DNA of 64,000 bases from Pseudeuparius sepicola. Lineage: Eukaryota > Arthropoda > Insecta > Coleoptera > Anthribidae. The notes under the pieces were generated by a model, which saw only the letters and a program-made list of their open reading frames with translations, had not been told where the DNA came from and searched no databases. Both the position numbers and the translations under genes were made by a program. The stretch covers positions 38,071,500-38,135,499 of the forward strand of contig OY987302.1 of assembly GCA_963920635.1 (NCBI GenBank), given 5' to 3'. Below, in pieces: positions 1-11,687 of the stretch (positions within the stretch are counted from its first letter, which is position 1; the number at the start of each line of letters is the position of its first letter).

Positions 1-380
1 AATTTATCGGTATTCAGTATTTTTGATGCAAACTGGTTTAATTATGACACATATATTTTAAAATATGGAAATACGCGGGTTTCAATACGAGAGCGCATTG
101 AGAGCAAAACGTACACGCGGTCAGCACCTTATACTTTAATTTGTGATTTTCGTAGATATGATATGATGTTTGTGATATTTTTTAATTAGTTTTTTCTTTT
201 TTTGTAATTTTTTTTATTATTTTTTAGAAATATATTTTTGTTTTTATAATTTGCATTTTAAATTTGTATTTCTACAAAATAAAAATTACTATTTTTGTAC
301 TAACGTTTTTTAAGGGATGGGGGGGGGGGCGCTAAATTTTATTTTGCACGCGGGCGCCTAAACGGTCAGGACCGCCCCTG
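1..380. mobile_element. possible hAT-like element end (partial)
   Basis: The segment ends near 380 with a C/G-rich terminus (GGACCGCCCCTG), which read from the other strand begins CAGGGGCGGTCC. That is the common end of hAT-type non-autonomous elements. A poly-G run at about 319-329 followed by GCGC lies inside it, as often seen near such ends. The other end is outside the window, so no target duplication can be tested. No coding sequence is visible. The call rests on the terminus only. Confidence 0.3.
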
Positions 381-783
381 CAGTTAAACATGCGAAACAT
401 TTAATAAGTGAGTTTACAATACAAATACAATACAAATAAAAACAATTAGCTTAAAAAAGATATATCTGGATGACCCTATGTTCACAGACAATATGTATAA
501 AATCTGAAAAGATATTTAAGTCCTCGGTAATAGTGTCTACAAATTATTTTTTGGGCCTCTGAATTTAAATTTATAAATGTTATTAAGTGCAACCCACGCC
601 AAAAATCGAATTTCCCAGTTAACACAATGGCACCTAGCACATGCCAAAAATGTACCGTCAATATGCCGTTAGGGAATATTATTTTATCATATGGATGGTA
701 CATACTTATCATATTCCTTCAATATTCCCTATAACACATATTTCTGGTTTGTCTATGGCACATGCTAAGCATCTTCCTCACCA

Positions 784-1048
784 GTATATTCTTCCAAAGT
801 ATGTGACAAATACATACCAAAAAACATATTTTTTACAGGTACCTTTGTCACCTGCCAAGTATGTGCCATAAAAGTGCATATAAAGTATATTCCTCCAAAG
901 TATGTGACAAATACATACCACAAAACATATTTTTTACAGGTACCTTTGTCACCTGCCAAGTATGTGCCATAAAAGTGCATATAAAGTATATTCCTCCAAA
1001 GTATGTGACAAATACATACCAAAAAACATATTTTTTACCGGTACCTTT
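784..1048. repeat. tandem repeat, 101-bp period, about 2.6 copies
   Basis: The string ATGTGACAAATACATACC occurs at 801, 902 and 1003, exactly 101 bp apart, with nearly identical sequence between. Each unit carries GGTACCTTTGTCACCTGCC followed by AAGTATGTGCC. The last copy stops after a variant (ACCGGTACC). The array lies close to the left end of the 615-3471 element and is built from the same subterminal motifs. Short frames across it are by-products of the repeat. Confidence 0.9.
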
Positions 1049-2039
1049 TGTAATTTTAATGTTTTAAGGAGAATATGCCATGGAAACAAAAATAAAAGTC
1101 ATCCGTCTTTGTGTCAGAATAATTTATTGTTGGAGGAATATGGATAGAATAGATAAATTTAAATTATGATTGCATTTATAATATTTAAAAATTTATAAAT
1201 AAAAAAATATTTATTTCTGTAATTTGATACGTCATTTTTTTTAATTCTGAGCAAGTTTTTCTAACAAATTTTTTCAATATTTCGCACAGAAAATTAAGGC
1301 ACTTAACCTGATGCGATTTTTATTTTTAAGCTGCTACCAGCGCCCTCTATAATTTTTTAAAGTCCAAGATACTAAAAATAGTTTTTGGGTGAAGCAAGAG
1401 CAAAATACAAAAAATTGTGTTTGCACTGTAAAAAAATGTCATATACACCTATACCGCTTTGCCGTGGACACATTTAATGTATGCAGTACCTAAGCATAAG
1501 CATGTATGCACTGATTGAAGGTTTAAATTGATATTTCCATTGGACGACTTCCCGATATATGTGTATAAACGCGAGGTCGTGCGTAGAGCAGAGATCGCCC
1601 TGTATTCACACGAAGTCGGTGGCGACGGTGGCCGAGGAGCGACCGAACAACGAGATACGAGCGGGATCTGGAATTGGGCAGCGCTGCCAGATCTATCGAA
1701 GAAACGGCTGAATGGTACACAGATATAGTTTATGGCTTTAGAGACGAAATCGTGCGCGAGCCTCAGCGGCGGCGGAGCCCCAGAAAAGAAGGTTGCGGCG
1801 GCAAAGTCGCAGGCCTAACTTTCAAACCCCGCCGAAGGCGGGGGTGAAAAGCTAGTAAATATTTATATTCTATATTGTTCCCCAAAATATTTAATATATT
1901 TTTAAAACATTAGTATAAATTTGTTACTTTACTGTTTTACAATGAATTTTGTTGTATAACTTGTAACAAAATAATAAAATATAATAACGAGCAGTTCCGT
2001 AGGACTTGGAACTACCGTAGAATCGAAAGTCTGGCAACT

Positions 2040-2520
2040 CTGTGAACTTAATCCGTGGGGGGGAGCGCTGGTGATCGCCCACCGCGCCGACGCAAATCGG
2101 CATTCGCATTCGTTATTCGTTTGCTGTGTTCGCGTTGGCGTCAGGGTCAGGTCGCCATTCTTTTTTGTGTTGTAGCTTGGTTTTGTGCTTCGCTCAAAAG
2201 AGTAGCAAGGTAGGTGGTAGTGGTACCCACGTGGCATTTTTTCGCAAGTAAACGCGGACATTTTACAAATGCTTGTAGATAGGTAATTGTTATGCCATTT
2301 TTCTATAATCGTTTGTAATAGTAGTATGCCTATTTCTAGCAAGTGGCGAAACGTGTGGGGTAGAACAGGTACTTTTTAGAACGCGGCTGCCATTTTGCAT
2401 TTACACGAACGACGCGAAGCACTTTTTCGTTTCCGCACGTGTGGAACAAGGCTTTGACGAAGGCTTTGAGGATTGCATTTGCCTTTTTCTCAAAATAGTA
2501 TCAAGGTAAGTTTACTTATT
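2040..2520. other. GC-rich segment with splice-donor-like site, no recognised gene
   Basis: This segment is richer in G+C and CpG than its surroundings and ends near 2505 in a consensus-like donor (CAAGGTAAGT). A pyrimidine-rich acceptor (TTTCTTTTGCAG) follows at about 2937-2948. This could be an untranslated first exon and an intron on the plus strand, but no coding exon can be recognised on either side. The 137-aa minus frame across it shows no known motif. Confidence 0.2.
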
Positions 2521-3471
2521 ATTTATATATTGGCACCATGAACGTGAGTTCTGTTTTCTAATCGAAGTGATAAAAGTCGTTCCGTAATTGATTTCGGTTA
2601 GATTACGGAACGATACAGAAAGTTACCGGAGATTATTGAAGTAATCGTGCTCTCGACCAGAATAAAGGTGGGTTGATAAACTATTCCATTGCCATTCATT
2701 GTTTAATGTCATTATGGATACAGCCAAATTCTTTGTTAATGGTAACTTTAGTAAGTAAACAAAACACGTGTTAAGTTACAGAGCTACGACAATCCAATTT
2801 CCATTTTTCATTGTTGTGTAACCATCTCACTTCATGGTATCTATATTAAAAATTAAAAAATTGCATTGTCGACCATTTCTGTTATGTAGCAATCTCCTAC
2901 AAAAGCTGGTTTTTAATCATATGTTAACTTTTCTTATTTCTTTTGCAGAATGTTATGGTTATTGATGGTGTATAGTAATTAGGGACACATATTATACCTA
3001 GATATATATAAATACATAACTTTTTATATTATGTCGGTGTATATTTTTTTGCCATACCCCAAAACCAAATGTTGATTTTAGTCATATAACAAGTATGTAC
3101 CAATTACATACCATGATGTTAATGTGGGAAGGTGAAAAGCATATGCTTTGATTCAAGATTCAAATGCAGTGTTCATTTTAGTCACGTTCTAAGTATATAT
3201 ACGAAAGTGAAAATTAAAATAAATGAAATATGAAAATCACATACTTATCATGTACTTTGATTTACGTGTAATGTTGGTTTTAGTCATATGACAAGTACAT
3301 GATGTGGCACATTCCTGTCGCTTAGTTGTCACCTGAATGGGGTGCCCTGTAACATGTGCCAAGCATATGCCTCAAATATGCTGTATGTTAAAAAAGAATA
3401 TACTTGGAATGTGAACATTCTAAAATAGAATATGATTAGTATGTGCAAGTCATGAGATTGTGCTATCTGGG

Positions 3472-4929
3472 TTATACAATATCATAAATTAAATTCAATA
3501 CAATAATCTTAATTTAAGTTATAGACGTAAATCAGACAAAAAGGGGGGAGCAAAATAATCCCTCCCCATAGTTTCTACGCTTGTTATAAACGCCTAGTCC
3601 GGACAACTTTTGCGTGGGTCCCTAGACCCCAGATGGGCTTCACTTGTGCCGAAGGCCGCCCCGATCGGGAAGGCCGTTAGGCGGTTTGCGCCATTTTTTT
3701 CGATTTTGGGTTTCGCGATTGGCGAGTCCGGCCGCAGAGATCGCTTTGTATATACAGACCCGTTGTTAATTAAGCACGGTTCGGTTCTTTGTTCGGTTTC
3801 TGTCAGCTTTCCGGCAGGTGGCATGCTCAGTGGAAACAATACCCAGAGACTTGCCATCAACAAGTCTCTGTACCCAGTAAACTAACTGGATGCTGTGACC
3901 TACTGGTAGAATGTTTTTAACGGAGAGACCAGAATGATTATAGATAATGACATCTATTTTTAAACCAGATTGGAAGGGAGTGGTCGAAAATGAGGAAACG
4001 AAGTGACTTCAAAGTGAGATTCTATTGGAGAATACATTTGTATAAAAATCGAAAGTCACTTCCGCCGAGATCAAAGAACAGTAAGTTAAACAACTGTATA
4101 TTACGTAGACTGTGGTCCTAGGCTGTGTTATTAGTGACAAGTGTTTCAGAATTCCAGGTTATTTATTATTTTTGTTTGTAATTTTTCCGTTTGACAATAA
4201 TTTTCCACCCATTTGAGAGCCAGGAAGCCCATTTATTTTGCCTTCTTGAGTAATCACTATATTTTTTATCTGTGCAGAACGCAGGTACGCGCGCTGTAGC
4301 TTTTGTTTTTATTTTAATAATATTATCATTTTAGGTGCACTGCAAGCTGGAAGTTACGTATAATGTTTGTCGCCCTAATATCTGTTGGCTTCTTTTGACG
4401 AAATCCAAAAAAATGATGCCGTACAGTACAGGGACAAAGTTATTTGTTTACCGGTTAAACCTGCCCTACAGACTAGAGAGGAGGAAAAGATTTCAAGCCG
4501 AACAGCTCGGGGGTAACCTGTAGCAGCGACTGAGATCACAATAAACCACAATGAAGGGTCCCAGAAGTAGGTATCATTTATTTACCAAATATTGAATATG
4601 TACTAAAAATGGAACGTAACACAAAGTAAAGTATGTATAATATTGAATTTACATCCCTACGTCACAAAAAATGAAGCATCAACGTGTCCTACTCAAAGGA
4701 ACTATCGTCTTTGTCTAAAAGCCCCCGTATTAACCTTCCACAATGCTGCCTTTGTTATATGTTGTATGTGCCTGACAAAGACAGAGAATTCCGGTCATGT
4801 CTGTGACCTCCGAAGCGTCGTATTGGGGTTTTCGCGATTAGCCGATATATTGCGTGACTGCGAAGTTTCACCTGGGGAAGTATGCACTATTTTCTGTAAA
4901 CAGTCTATACTCGGAATTTTTGTAGGAAA
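3472..4929. other. unassigned DNA, GC-rich island at 3593-3900
   Basis: No gene is supported. From 3593 to 3900 the sequence is GC-rich with overlapping frames on both strands, none with a recognisable domain. A TATA-like TATAAAAA at about 4041 is followed 40-50 bases later by a donor-like ACAGTAAGT. This might belong to the 5' end of the broken transposase gene that starts near 4930, but that is inference. Confidence 0.3.
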
Positions 4930-5839
4930 AACAATGGTTGGCAAGAGGTTAGGTGTTAGAGGCAAGGAACTTGTAAGGAATTTGATGGAGTATTTTACGC
5001 GGGAAAAAGGAAACATGGAGCCTTTGTTGCCTTTAAACTCTATCCAGGAGGTATTAAAAATCACAGAAGTGGATTTTAAAAGGTTTTAAAAAAATGAAAT
5101 ATTAGTTTTTGATGTTCTAAAAATCGGAACCTCTACAGCGAAGGAAGTGGCAAAACAGATGAAAGAACCTATGGTAGAAATGGCACATCCAGCAGCAATC
5201 CTAAATATACGCCTCGAAAGAAGATTAAAACGAGTTATATGACAAAACCGATGAAAATGGAGATCAGAGACAGTATTTACACTATGTATGCCGAGAGCAA
5301 GTTCAAAGTTTTTGTTGTTTTCAGTCGTCAATTTGGTTCAATTTAACTACAATTTTATGCTTAAAGCTAAAAGTGAAGTATTTACTTCCGCTCGTGTTGA
5401 CTTGTCGAATTGTGCTATTTATTCCGATATTTTCTGGTGCTTTAATTAAACATTATACTAAATTTGATTCTTTAAGAGAGACATATATTACTAATTATAT
5501 ATTATTATTATTATATTATTAATTGAAAAGGTAACTACACAACAAAGAAAAACTTGACATCAGCATTGGCTCCGTGAACCGTTTATTAACCAAAATTGGT
5601 TTTAAATACAAAAAGGATGAGAGCAGGTACTTGGTGAAACTTTCAGACAAATGTAAAAAACGTTTATTTATATATCGTCTACTAATTATTGTAGACGAGC
5701 CATAATGGAAAAACCAAATATTGTCAGTCAAAGGGCACAGACAAGTCGTATTTTTAGATTAGACATGGATTTTTGCTAAAGGCAGCAAGAAAAGGTTAGT
5801 ACAAGTACTTATGCGCTATTTCAATCGTTAGTATAGGTA

Positions 5840-8184
5840 CAGGGTGGCCCATCCAAGCGGAAAAAGTGTGCTACGTGGAGACACGTTAACATAAAATCGT
5901 CATTCAAAAAATGAGATTGTGTAAAAATTAAGGGGAATTCGAGGGTGTACCCTAATTTTGTATACGGGGGTCGGTAAAAAAGTTATCGCGAAAAAACATA
6001 TTTGCAAAATAAAAAAATATTTTTTTTACCTGCACATCCATTAGAGAACCTTTAAGTAGTATTCCCGAATATTCAGTTTTTTAATATAACTTCCGGTTAT
6101 AGCGGAAATGAAAGTGGTTTTCTCTGTTTTACAACTTACACATTTCTCTTAACCATCACAGGATTCCTTTTTTAATTCTGAATCCAACGATATATAATTT
6201 GACCTATTTATCTCCAACCGTTTCCGAGATATTTATCAGAGAAGCTCCATCAAACTAGATACATGGTCTCATGGTCGGTGTCTGATGGTCGATCTGAGTA
6301 GGCCAAACAATAAAACCAAATTTATGACAAATCAAGTCAGCCATGATAATAAAACTGACAAGCGAGTAGGCTGAATGTTAAAGTGGCTATAGCCATTCAA
6401 CTGCATTCAACTTAATTAAAAATCTCGTGGAAATTATGAAACATTTATTATTTTTACTACTGTCATATTTATTATAACAACAATATGATTAGTTATTAAA
6501 AATTAGTTAGAAGTTCATTTACATTAAATGTTCAAAATGGTTTCCATTATTATTTACACATAACCTAAGTCTTTTTAAGAAATTTTTTCGGACATTTTCA
6601 AAGATTAAGGGACGATTGTTTAAACTATCAATTTCTAATTTTACTCGTATTTTAATCTCCTCAACATTTTCGGGGCTGTTCTTATAAACTTTATTTTTTA
6701 AATGCCCCCACAAGAAAAAATCCAAGGGGGTTAAATCTGGACTACGTGGCGGCCACCTTATCGTTCCATGTTTACCAATCCAATTTTCAAACGAATTGTT
6801 CAAAAATTCCGTTATGGGCCCACAGTTATGGACGGAAGCGCCATCTTGCTGCCATATTAATTGTCTTTCTTGGAGCAACTGGTCAAAGTATTGTTCCAAT
6901 TCGTTCTGGATTAAATGTAGGTATTTCCTACCTGGCATACTTCCTGAATAAAATAGAGGGCCCATTATAAAATTTCCCACAATTCCGCACCAAACACCAA
7001 TTTCTGCCGGATTTCACAACTTCACGAAATGCCCGTGGATTGTCAACAGACCAAAATATACTATTTTTCCGGTTGTATATTCCCGCCGTTGTAAATGTAG
7101 CTTCATCGGACCAAATAATTTGTTTAAAAAATCCAGCTCCATTTCTTGCAAAATAAAAGTTTAACATTGTTTGACAATATTCCAGTCTTCTTGCAGCATC
7201 TCCAGGGAACAGCCTTTGAACAGGTAATATTTTGAAGGCTTTAAATTTGCTTCATTTCATTACCCTTTGTATTGTAGACCGGGGAATTTGTAAGTCTCTC
7301 GTTGCATCTCTCTGAGATTTTTCGTTATTTCTTCTGAAATAATTTAAAATTCGTTCTCTCTCGTCCTCACTAATTCTAAACCCTTTTTTTCTCTTGCTAA
7401 TCACACTTCCTGTCGATCTGAATCTTCGATACAGCTTACATATAAATGAAACACTCGGAACATTTTTATTTGGATATTTACGAGAATACTCCCTCAAAGT
7501 TTCTACGTATCTTTTATCATTTTTGATGAAGATCTCTAAAATATCACAGCATTCTTCTTTCAAAAACATTTTTTAAACTGCAACTACTAACAGCTTCAGC
7601 AACAAAATTTTAGACTAATCTGACACGTAAATAGAAATATTGAATTGACAGCCTACTCGATTGTCAGTTTTATTATCATGGCTGACTTGATTTGTCATTA
7701 ATTTGGTTTTATTGTTTGGCCTACTCAGATCGAACATCAGACACCGACCATGAGACCATGTATCTAGTTTGATGGAGCTGCTCTGATAAATATCTCGGAA
7801 ACGGTTGGAGATAAATAGGTCAAATTTATATCGTTGGATTCAGAATTAAAAAAGGAATCCTGTGATGGTTAAGAGAAATGTGTAAGTTGTAAAACAGAGA
7901 AAACCACTTTCATTTCCGCTATAACCGGAAGTTATATTAAAAAACTGAATATTCGGGAATACTACTTAAAGGTTCTCTAATGGATGTGTAGGTAAAAAAA
8001 TATTTGTTTTTATTTTGCAAAAAATGTTTTTTCTCGATAACTTTTTTACCGACCCCCGTATACAAAATTAGGGTACACCCTCGAATTCCCCTTAATTTTT
8101 ACTACAACCTCATTTTTTGAATGACGATTTTATGTTAACCTGTCTCCACGTAGTACACTTTTTCCGCTTGGATGGGCCACCCTG
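5840..8184 (-). mobile_element. nested mariner-like element with 534-bp TIRs
   Basis: The element begins CAGGGTGGCCCATCC at 5840 and ends with the inverse at 8184. It is flanked on both sides by TA (5838-5839 and 8185-8186), the mariner target duplication. The inverted repeats run 5840-6373 and 7651-8184, about 534 bp each, and match closely over their whole length. The minus-strand transposase lies between them. The element is inserted inside a small intron of the older IS630-like gene, in the opposite orientation. It is clearly the younger of the two. Confidence 0.95.
6519..7569 (-). pseudogene. mariner-type transposase, DD40D, frameshifted
   Basis: Three overlapping minus-strand frames together cover one transposase of about 345 residues. 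The N-terminal part (7569-7252) holds helix-turn-helix sequence with RSTGSVISKRKKG, and QRDATRDLQIPRSTIQRVMK. The middle part (7167-6928) holds IWSDEATFTTAGIYNRKNS, the first catalytic Asp. The C-terminal part (6980-6519) holds WQQDGASVHN and PPRSPDLTPLDFFLWG, the second and third Asp. Between these two Asp there are 40 residues. The intact relatives at 43460 and 46447 have 41, and the difference is one residue missing before WIG. At least two frame breaks prevent translation as a single protein. The TIRs are well kept, so it could still be mobilised in trans. Confidence 0.9.
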
Positions 8185-8980
8185 TACATCATCCTCATTT
8201 CTGTAGATCTTGGCAGGATGATTCGAAGAAAAGTGTAAAGAAGGAAGTTTACGAGGGCAAGAGGTCTATTGTTTTGCATGCTGGAAATAAGGTAGGTTTT
8301 ATTGCAAATGCTTCTCTTTTATATGGTACCAAATCAAAGTTGGCGGACTATCGGGGAGACATGAACGGAGAAATTTTTATGAAGGGGATTAAGGAGAAAC
8401 TTGTGCCAAATTTAGAAGAGCCTTCTTTAATTACAATGGATAATGCTCCTTACCAGAGTATGTTAGTGGAAAAGGAGCCGCAGTCATCTTGGACGAAAGC
8501 ACAAATTGTCGAGTAGCTGGAATCCAATAACATACCTGTTGAAAGGAACAAATTTAAGGCAGAATTATTAACGCTGGCAAAACTCAATTCTATGGCAAAG
8601 CGGTATGTGGTCGATGAGAACCTACAAGCGTTGAATGAGGAATAATCCCTCACTCGACGCTACAAGAGAATGGGCATGAAGTACTGGGGCTTCCACCTTA
8701 TCATTACCAATTCAATGCTATCGAACTGGTATAGGCCCAAACGAAGCCGTAAATATTACAATGCTCATATTGGTGGAGATGGCTACGGCGATGATAAGGT
8801 ACCTATTCTCTACGGTCACTTAGCAGCAATTATTAGATTAAATTGAATTAATGGGCATCAGTAGTGGAGCACAGCGAAAAAATTAATGAGTGGTACAATA
8901 GACAACAAGTTTTAGACAAAGTCCCAGAAATTATTATTAGCATTAGCGACTCGGGTAGTATTTCAGACGATAATGAGTAA

Positions 8981-9707
8981 CCGTGTTATATAGGTGACTG
9001 AGTTGCTCGCTAAAAGAACCTATTACCACAGACTAACGTTGCGGAGCTATTTATTCTGTGCTATTACATAAACTATATAATTATTATATTTTCAGGTTTT
9101 GAAGATTTTTCATGTTTTAGCCTTTTATAAGTTTCAGCATTTTTATAGATAGGTCAATTGTTAGACAAATGTTGGTTAAAATTAAAACCATTGAAAAAAA
9201 GATTGAAAACATTTTTTTATAAAATCGGAAAATGTTTACTAAAGGATTGTTATTAATTTACAGTGGTTTTCTTCGACAAATTGAAAAACTTGTCCAATTT
9301 TAATCAGTCTGTTTCTGATAGCAGCGAGAAAGCCAAAACAAATAAGGTAAATGCTTGTTGCTTGTTTTTGAGCAGTTAAATTTTCTGTTGAATTTAGAAT
9401 TTATTTTATTTTCTTGTTAACAAGCGCCTACCGGCCCTGCCGGACCATAGGTGCTTGTTATGGCGTTTACTCCTGTGTAGTAATACGTGTACCTGTGCTG
9501 TCATCTACAGGACGCAGCCCAAATTTGGCATACGGCCGCACGAGCTCATGGGCAACAACCCAATTGAAGGGCGTCCGAATAGGGAGAGCCGTTCGCCACC
9601 CGGAATTTTTTCTCGTTTTTTTCGGGAAAAATGGCTAGGGATTGGAAGGAGGAGCGCCGGTCGAGTTTAATTTTCGCGTGGGACCGCTGACGGGTATGGG
9701 CCTGCTA
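8981..9707. other. no gene seen; GC-rich block at 9420-9700
   Basis: The first 400 bases are AT-rich without features. From about 9420 to 9700 the base composition changes sharply to GC-rich, with overlapping plus frames and no recognisable motif. This block directly abuts the repeat fragment that starts ACTAGTTTTTTC at 9707. It could be an unrelated element end. Confidence 0.3.
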
Positions 9708-9803
9708 CTAGTTTTTTCTTTTTGTTAACTTTGAGTGTTTGCCCATTATCACCTTTTCTTCTAATTATTACATTTACACTCGCTAATCTTACATCCTTAT
9801 TGT
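9707..9803 (+). repeat. fragment of the 326-bp retrozyme-like repeat
   Basis: The sequence from ACTAGTTTTTTC through TTTGAGTGTTTGCCC to CGCTAATCTTACATCC matches the first 95 bases or so of the repeat unit at 45640-45965. The match breaks off after TTATTGTCA. The ribozyme part of the unit is missing here. A further diverged copy lies in reverse orientation at 42672-42765. Confidence 0.8.
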
Positions 9804-9894
9804 CAATATATGTAGTGTTAAATATTGTACGGCGTACGGCGTACTTAGTCGATTTTTAACTTTATACCTACTTACTTGTGTATTGTTATAGATA

Positions 9895-10566
9895 GTTGCA
9901 GTATTTGACATTGCAGGAGCATGCCGCAGACACGAGTTACAGAAATTACCATTAAATGATATTAACGACATGGATTCTATCATAACTGTGAAAATTCCCG
10001 ATAGCAAGACAAACAAACCTCGATCATTTTGTAATAAGCGGTAAAATTAAAAGTTTTAATTTTGTTAAAATGTATCGCAAATATGCATCCTTTCGTCCTC
10101 AGTCTACCCGTGGCACTAGATTTTTTTATAAGATATTATAGCGGAAAATGCCCCGTTCAACCTGTTGGTGTAAATACTTTTAGTAAAATTTTAAGTGATA
10201 TTGCAAAATACTTAAAGATTGAAAACCCAATGCAATACACACACCACACACCCACAGGACACTGTTTTCGCAGATCTTCTTCAACATTGCTTGTGGAATC
10301 TGGGGCAGACCTGTTAACATTATAACACCCATGGAGGATGGAATTCTTCAACTGTAGCTGAGGGCTGCATTGAGGAGTCAATTTCTAAAAAAACTGAAAC
10401 AGCTGCTCAATTTCTGGAAGGTGAACCAAGTACCAGTACCGGAAACTTCACAACAATTCGTAAAAGAGTGAAGAACCTGAGACGTTCGCAGTCAATGAAG
10501 AAAACACAATTCAAAAAATTACTGGAAATGAGTTTGTCCATTAGTTACCATAGTAAATTGCTCTAA
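9895..10566 (+). pseudogene. Crypton-like tyrosine recombinase, C-terminal relic
   Basis: Three frames carry the C-terminal catalytic domain of an insect Crypton-type tyrosine recombinase. Frame 1 (9901-10044) reads DIAGACRRHELQKL, with the first catalytic Arg, and VKIPDSKTNKPRSF. Frame 2 (about 10069-10322, itself shifted once) reads KCPVQPVGVNTF and GHCFRRSSSTLLVESGADL, the H-x-x-R box. Frame 3 (10323-10566) reads HGGWNSSTVAEGCIEES. The residue expected to be the Tyr nucleophile is Cys (codon TGC at 10366-10368). With at least two frameshifts, a stop and the missing Tyr it cannot act. No N-terminal domain was found upstream. Assignment to Crypton is from motif layout known in the family. 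Confidence 0.8.
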
Positions 10567-10589
10567 CTGCGATATCAAAATTGAAATTT

Positions 10590-10850
10590 ACTCAAAAAAG
10601 TAAATAACTAATTTTTCTTGAAATCGGCAGTAAAGTGCCCCAAAATCGGCATTAAAAGCTCAGAAATCGGCACTGAAGTAATCCATTATTGTACGATTTT
10701 TTCAATAAGTAGGCCTTGGCGAGATGAAAACATCAAACGTCAGACGCGGAGCCATCGCCCGTCAAAAGTGACCAAATATTCAAAACCCGGCCAATAAAGG
10801 CCCATTTAACTTCTCGTACACATTGCGAAATTGTTACCTATAGCAGCACA
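10590..10850. repeat. dispersed repeat, inverted copy at 31195-31450
   Basis: The stretch around AAATCGGCAGTAAAGTG, AAGTAGGCCTTGGCGAGATG and AATATTCAAAACCCGGCC recurs in reverse orientation at 31195-31450, in the same order and spacing. It follows the Crypton relic immediately here but not in the second copy. It contains repeated short motifs AAATCGGCA. It is non-coding and of unknown type. Confidence 0.8.
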
Positions 10851-11071
10851 ATCTATCAGTATACATATTTTAGTAGGTTTAAATATCAATAAATTTATTA
10901 TGGCGGCTGCACAACAAGCAGCAGTTTGGTTTTTCAGTTCGAGGGCGCCGTACGTCATTATACCTGACCTAGGTAGAGCGATCGTCAAAGTCAAGCAACG
11001 CCGCGCGCAGTCGGTTTATGGACGGGTGATCTCCCTTAACTTTTCTTTTTCCGATTTCAAAAAAATATAAT

Positions 11072-11191
11072 ATGTACCTCGGCACTGAAGTTCTTTTTAT
11101 GACTTATGTGGTTTATTTGCCTCGGCCAGAGGCCTCGGCAACTAAATTCCACATGAGTCATAAAAAGATGAACTTCAGTGCCTTGGTACAT
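11072..11191. repeat. 120-bp snap-back hairpin (MITE-like)
   Basis: The left half starts ATGTACCTCGGCACTGAAGT and the right half ends ACTTCAGTGCCTTGGTACAT, its near reverse complement. The arms include TTTTTATGACT / AGTCATAAAAA and meet at GCCTCGGCC-AGA-GGCCTCGGC. The 120 bases can fold almost completely into one stem. The motif TCGGCACTGAAGT also occurs at about 10663, so it is probably part of a repeat family. Confidence 0.85.
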
Positions 11192-11346
11192 AAATAACTA
11201 TTATAAAAATAACGTTAGTTTAAACTGTTCATGGTATTGTGAGAACTATTCTAAGAATCAGTAATATTTCTTGTATTGTAAAATACCCATAAATAAAATT
11301 TGAAATAAAAACAAATATAATTCGATCGTAGAAAAACTAAGTATAG

Positions 11347-11457
11347 TGTGCAACATGTGCAAAAGCATATATGTCGCACTTGGCATGTTTTCAGCTCTCG
11401 ACTGCGTCTCTAGCTGAAAACTTATTGCCTCGTGCAACAAACATGCACTTTTTGCAC
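11347..11457. repeat. 110-bp imperfect hairpin repeat
   Basis: Left arm GTGCAACATGTGCAAAAGC...CATGTTTTCAGCT pairs with right arm AGCTGAAAACTTATTGCC...ATGCACTTTTTGCAC. Pairing is imperfect but extends over most of the length, with a loop near CTCGACTGCGTCTCT. It is probably a short MITE. No flanking duplication is obvious. Confidence 0.65.
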
Positions 11458-11687
11458 TAGTTACACAAATAACTGTTTTCTAAGTATAATAGAATTGTGT
11501 TTTCGCATTGCAAAAAGAGAAACTTTTTCATGGTATTATATGGGGTGTCTCAAATAAAGTCCGATTATATTTATTGAAATAAAAAGACCAGCTTAAAACC
11601 AGGATGATGCAGTTTTTTTTCTGGGAAACCGAATCTAGGTTTAGAATTAATATACAGGGTGTTCTCGAAAAGTTAAGGACAAAAATA

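Larger units (their letters stand above)
615..3471. mobile_element. 2.86 kb element with imperfect inverted ends and subterminal motifs
   Basis: The left end begins CCCAGTTAACACAAT at 615. The right end at 3471, read on the minus strand, begins CCCAGATAGCACAAT, so 13 of 15 bases agree. Inside both ends the motif ACATACT(T/A)ATCATATTC recurs, as does GGCACATG, so the subterminal regions are mirror-related. No target duplication is evident and no transposase is recognised. The interior holds a 101-bp tandem repeat, GC-rich stretches at 1590-1850 and 2040-2500, and a short GC hairpin at 1827-1843. The superfamily is unknown. The ends may instead be coincidental parts of a dispersed repeat. Confidence 0.4.
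4930..8980 (+). pseudogene. IS630-like DDE transposase (DDE_3 type), decayed, split by a nested mariner
   Basis: Four coding blocks in order resemble the insect IS630/Tc1-like DDE_3 transposases. Block 1 (about 4930-5048) reads RGKELVRNLMEYF, then GNMEPLLPLNSIQE. Block 2 (about 5113-5312) ends in RDSIYTMYAESKF. Block 3 (about 5535-5794) contains IGSVNRLLTKIGFKYKKD and ends TWIFAKGSKK. Block 4 (8207-8980) contains RGDMNGEIF, MDNAPYQS and, after frameshifts, YHYQFNAIELV, and ends SDSGSISDDNE. The acidic residues expected are the D of the TW block (its codon is damaged), the D of MDNAPY and the E of NAIEL. Frameshifts and stops in several blocks make it inactive. A small intron between blocks 3 and 4 (5795-8206) hosts the mariner at 5840-8184. 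A better preserved relative lies at 59550-60950. Confidence 0.85.

Noticed and set aside
784..1048. 101-bp repeats as a CRISPR-like array
   Set aside because: Units are contiguous without spacers and the sequence is eukaryotic.
1929..2342. 137-aa minus-strand frame
   Set aside because: No recognisable motif; lies over a GC-rich presumably non-coding segment and is overlapped by other frames.
3594..3885. Mirror frames of about 90 aa on both strands
   Set aside because: Same composition effect; no known motif.
9707..9803. Helitron 3' end suggested by CTAG followed by T
   Set aside because: No GC hairpin before the CTAG and no Rep/helicase sequence; the stretch is better explained as part of the 326-bp ribozyme-bearing repeat.
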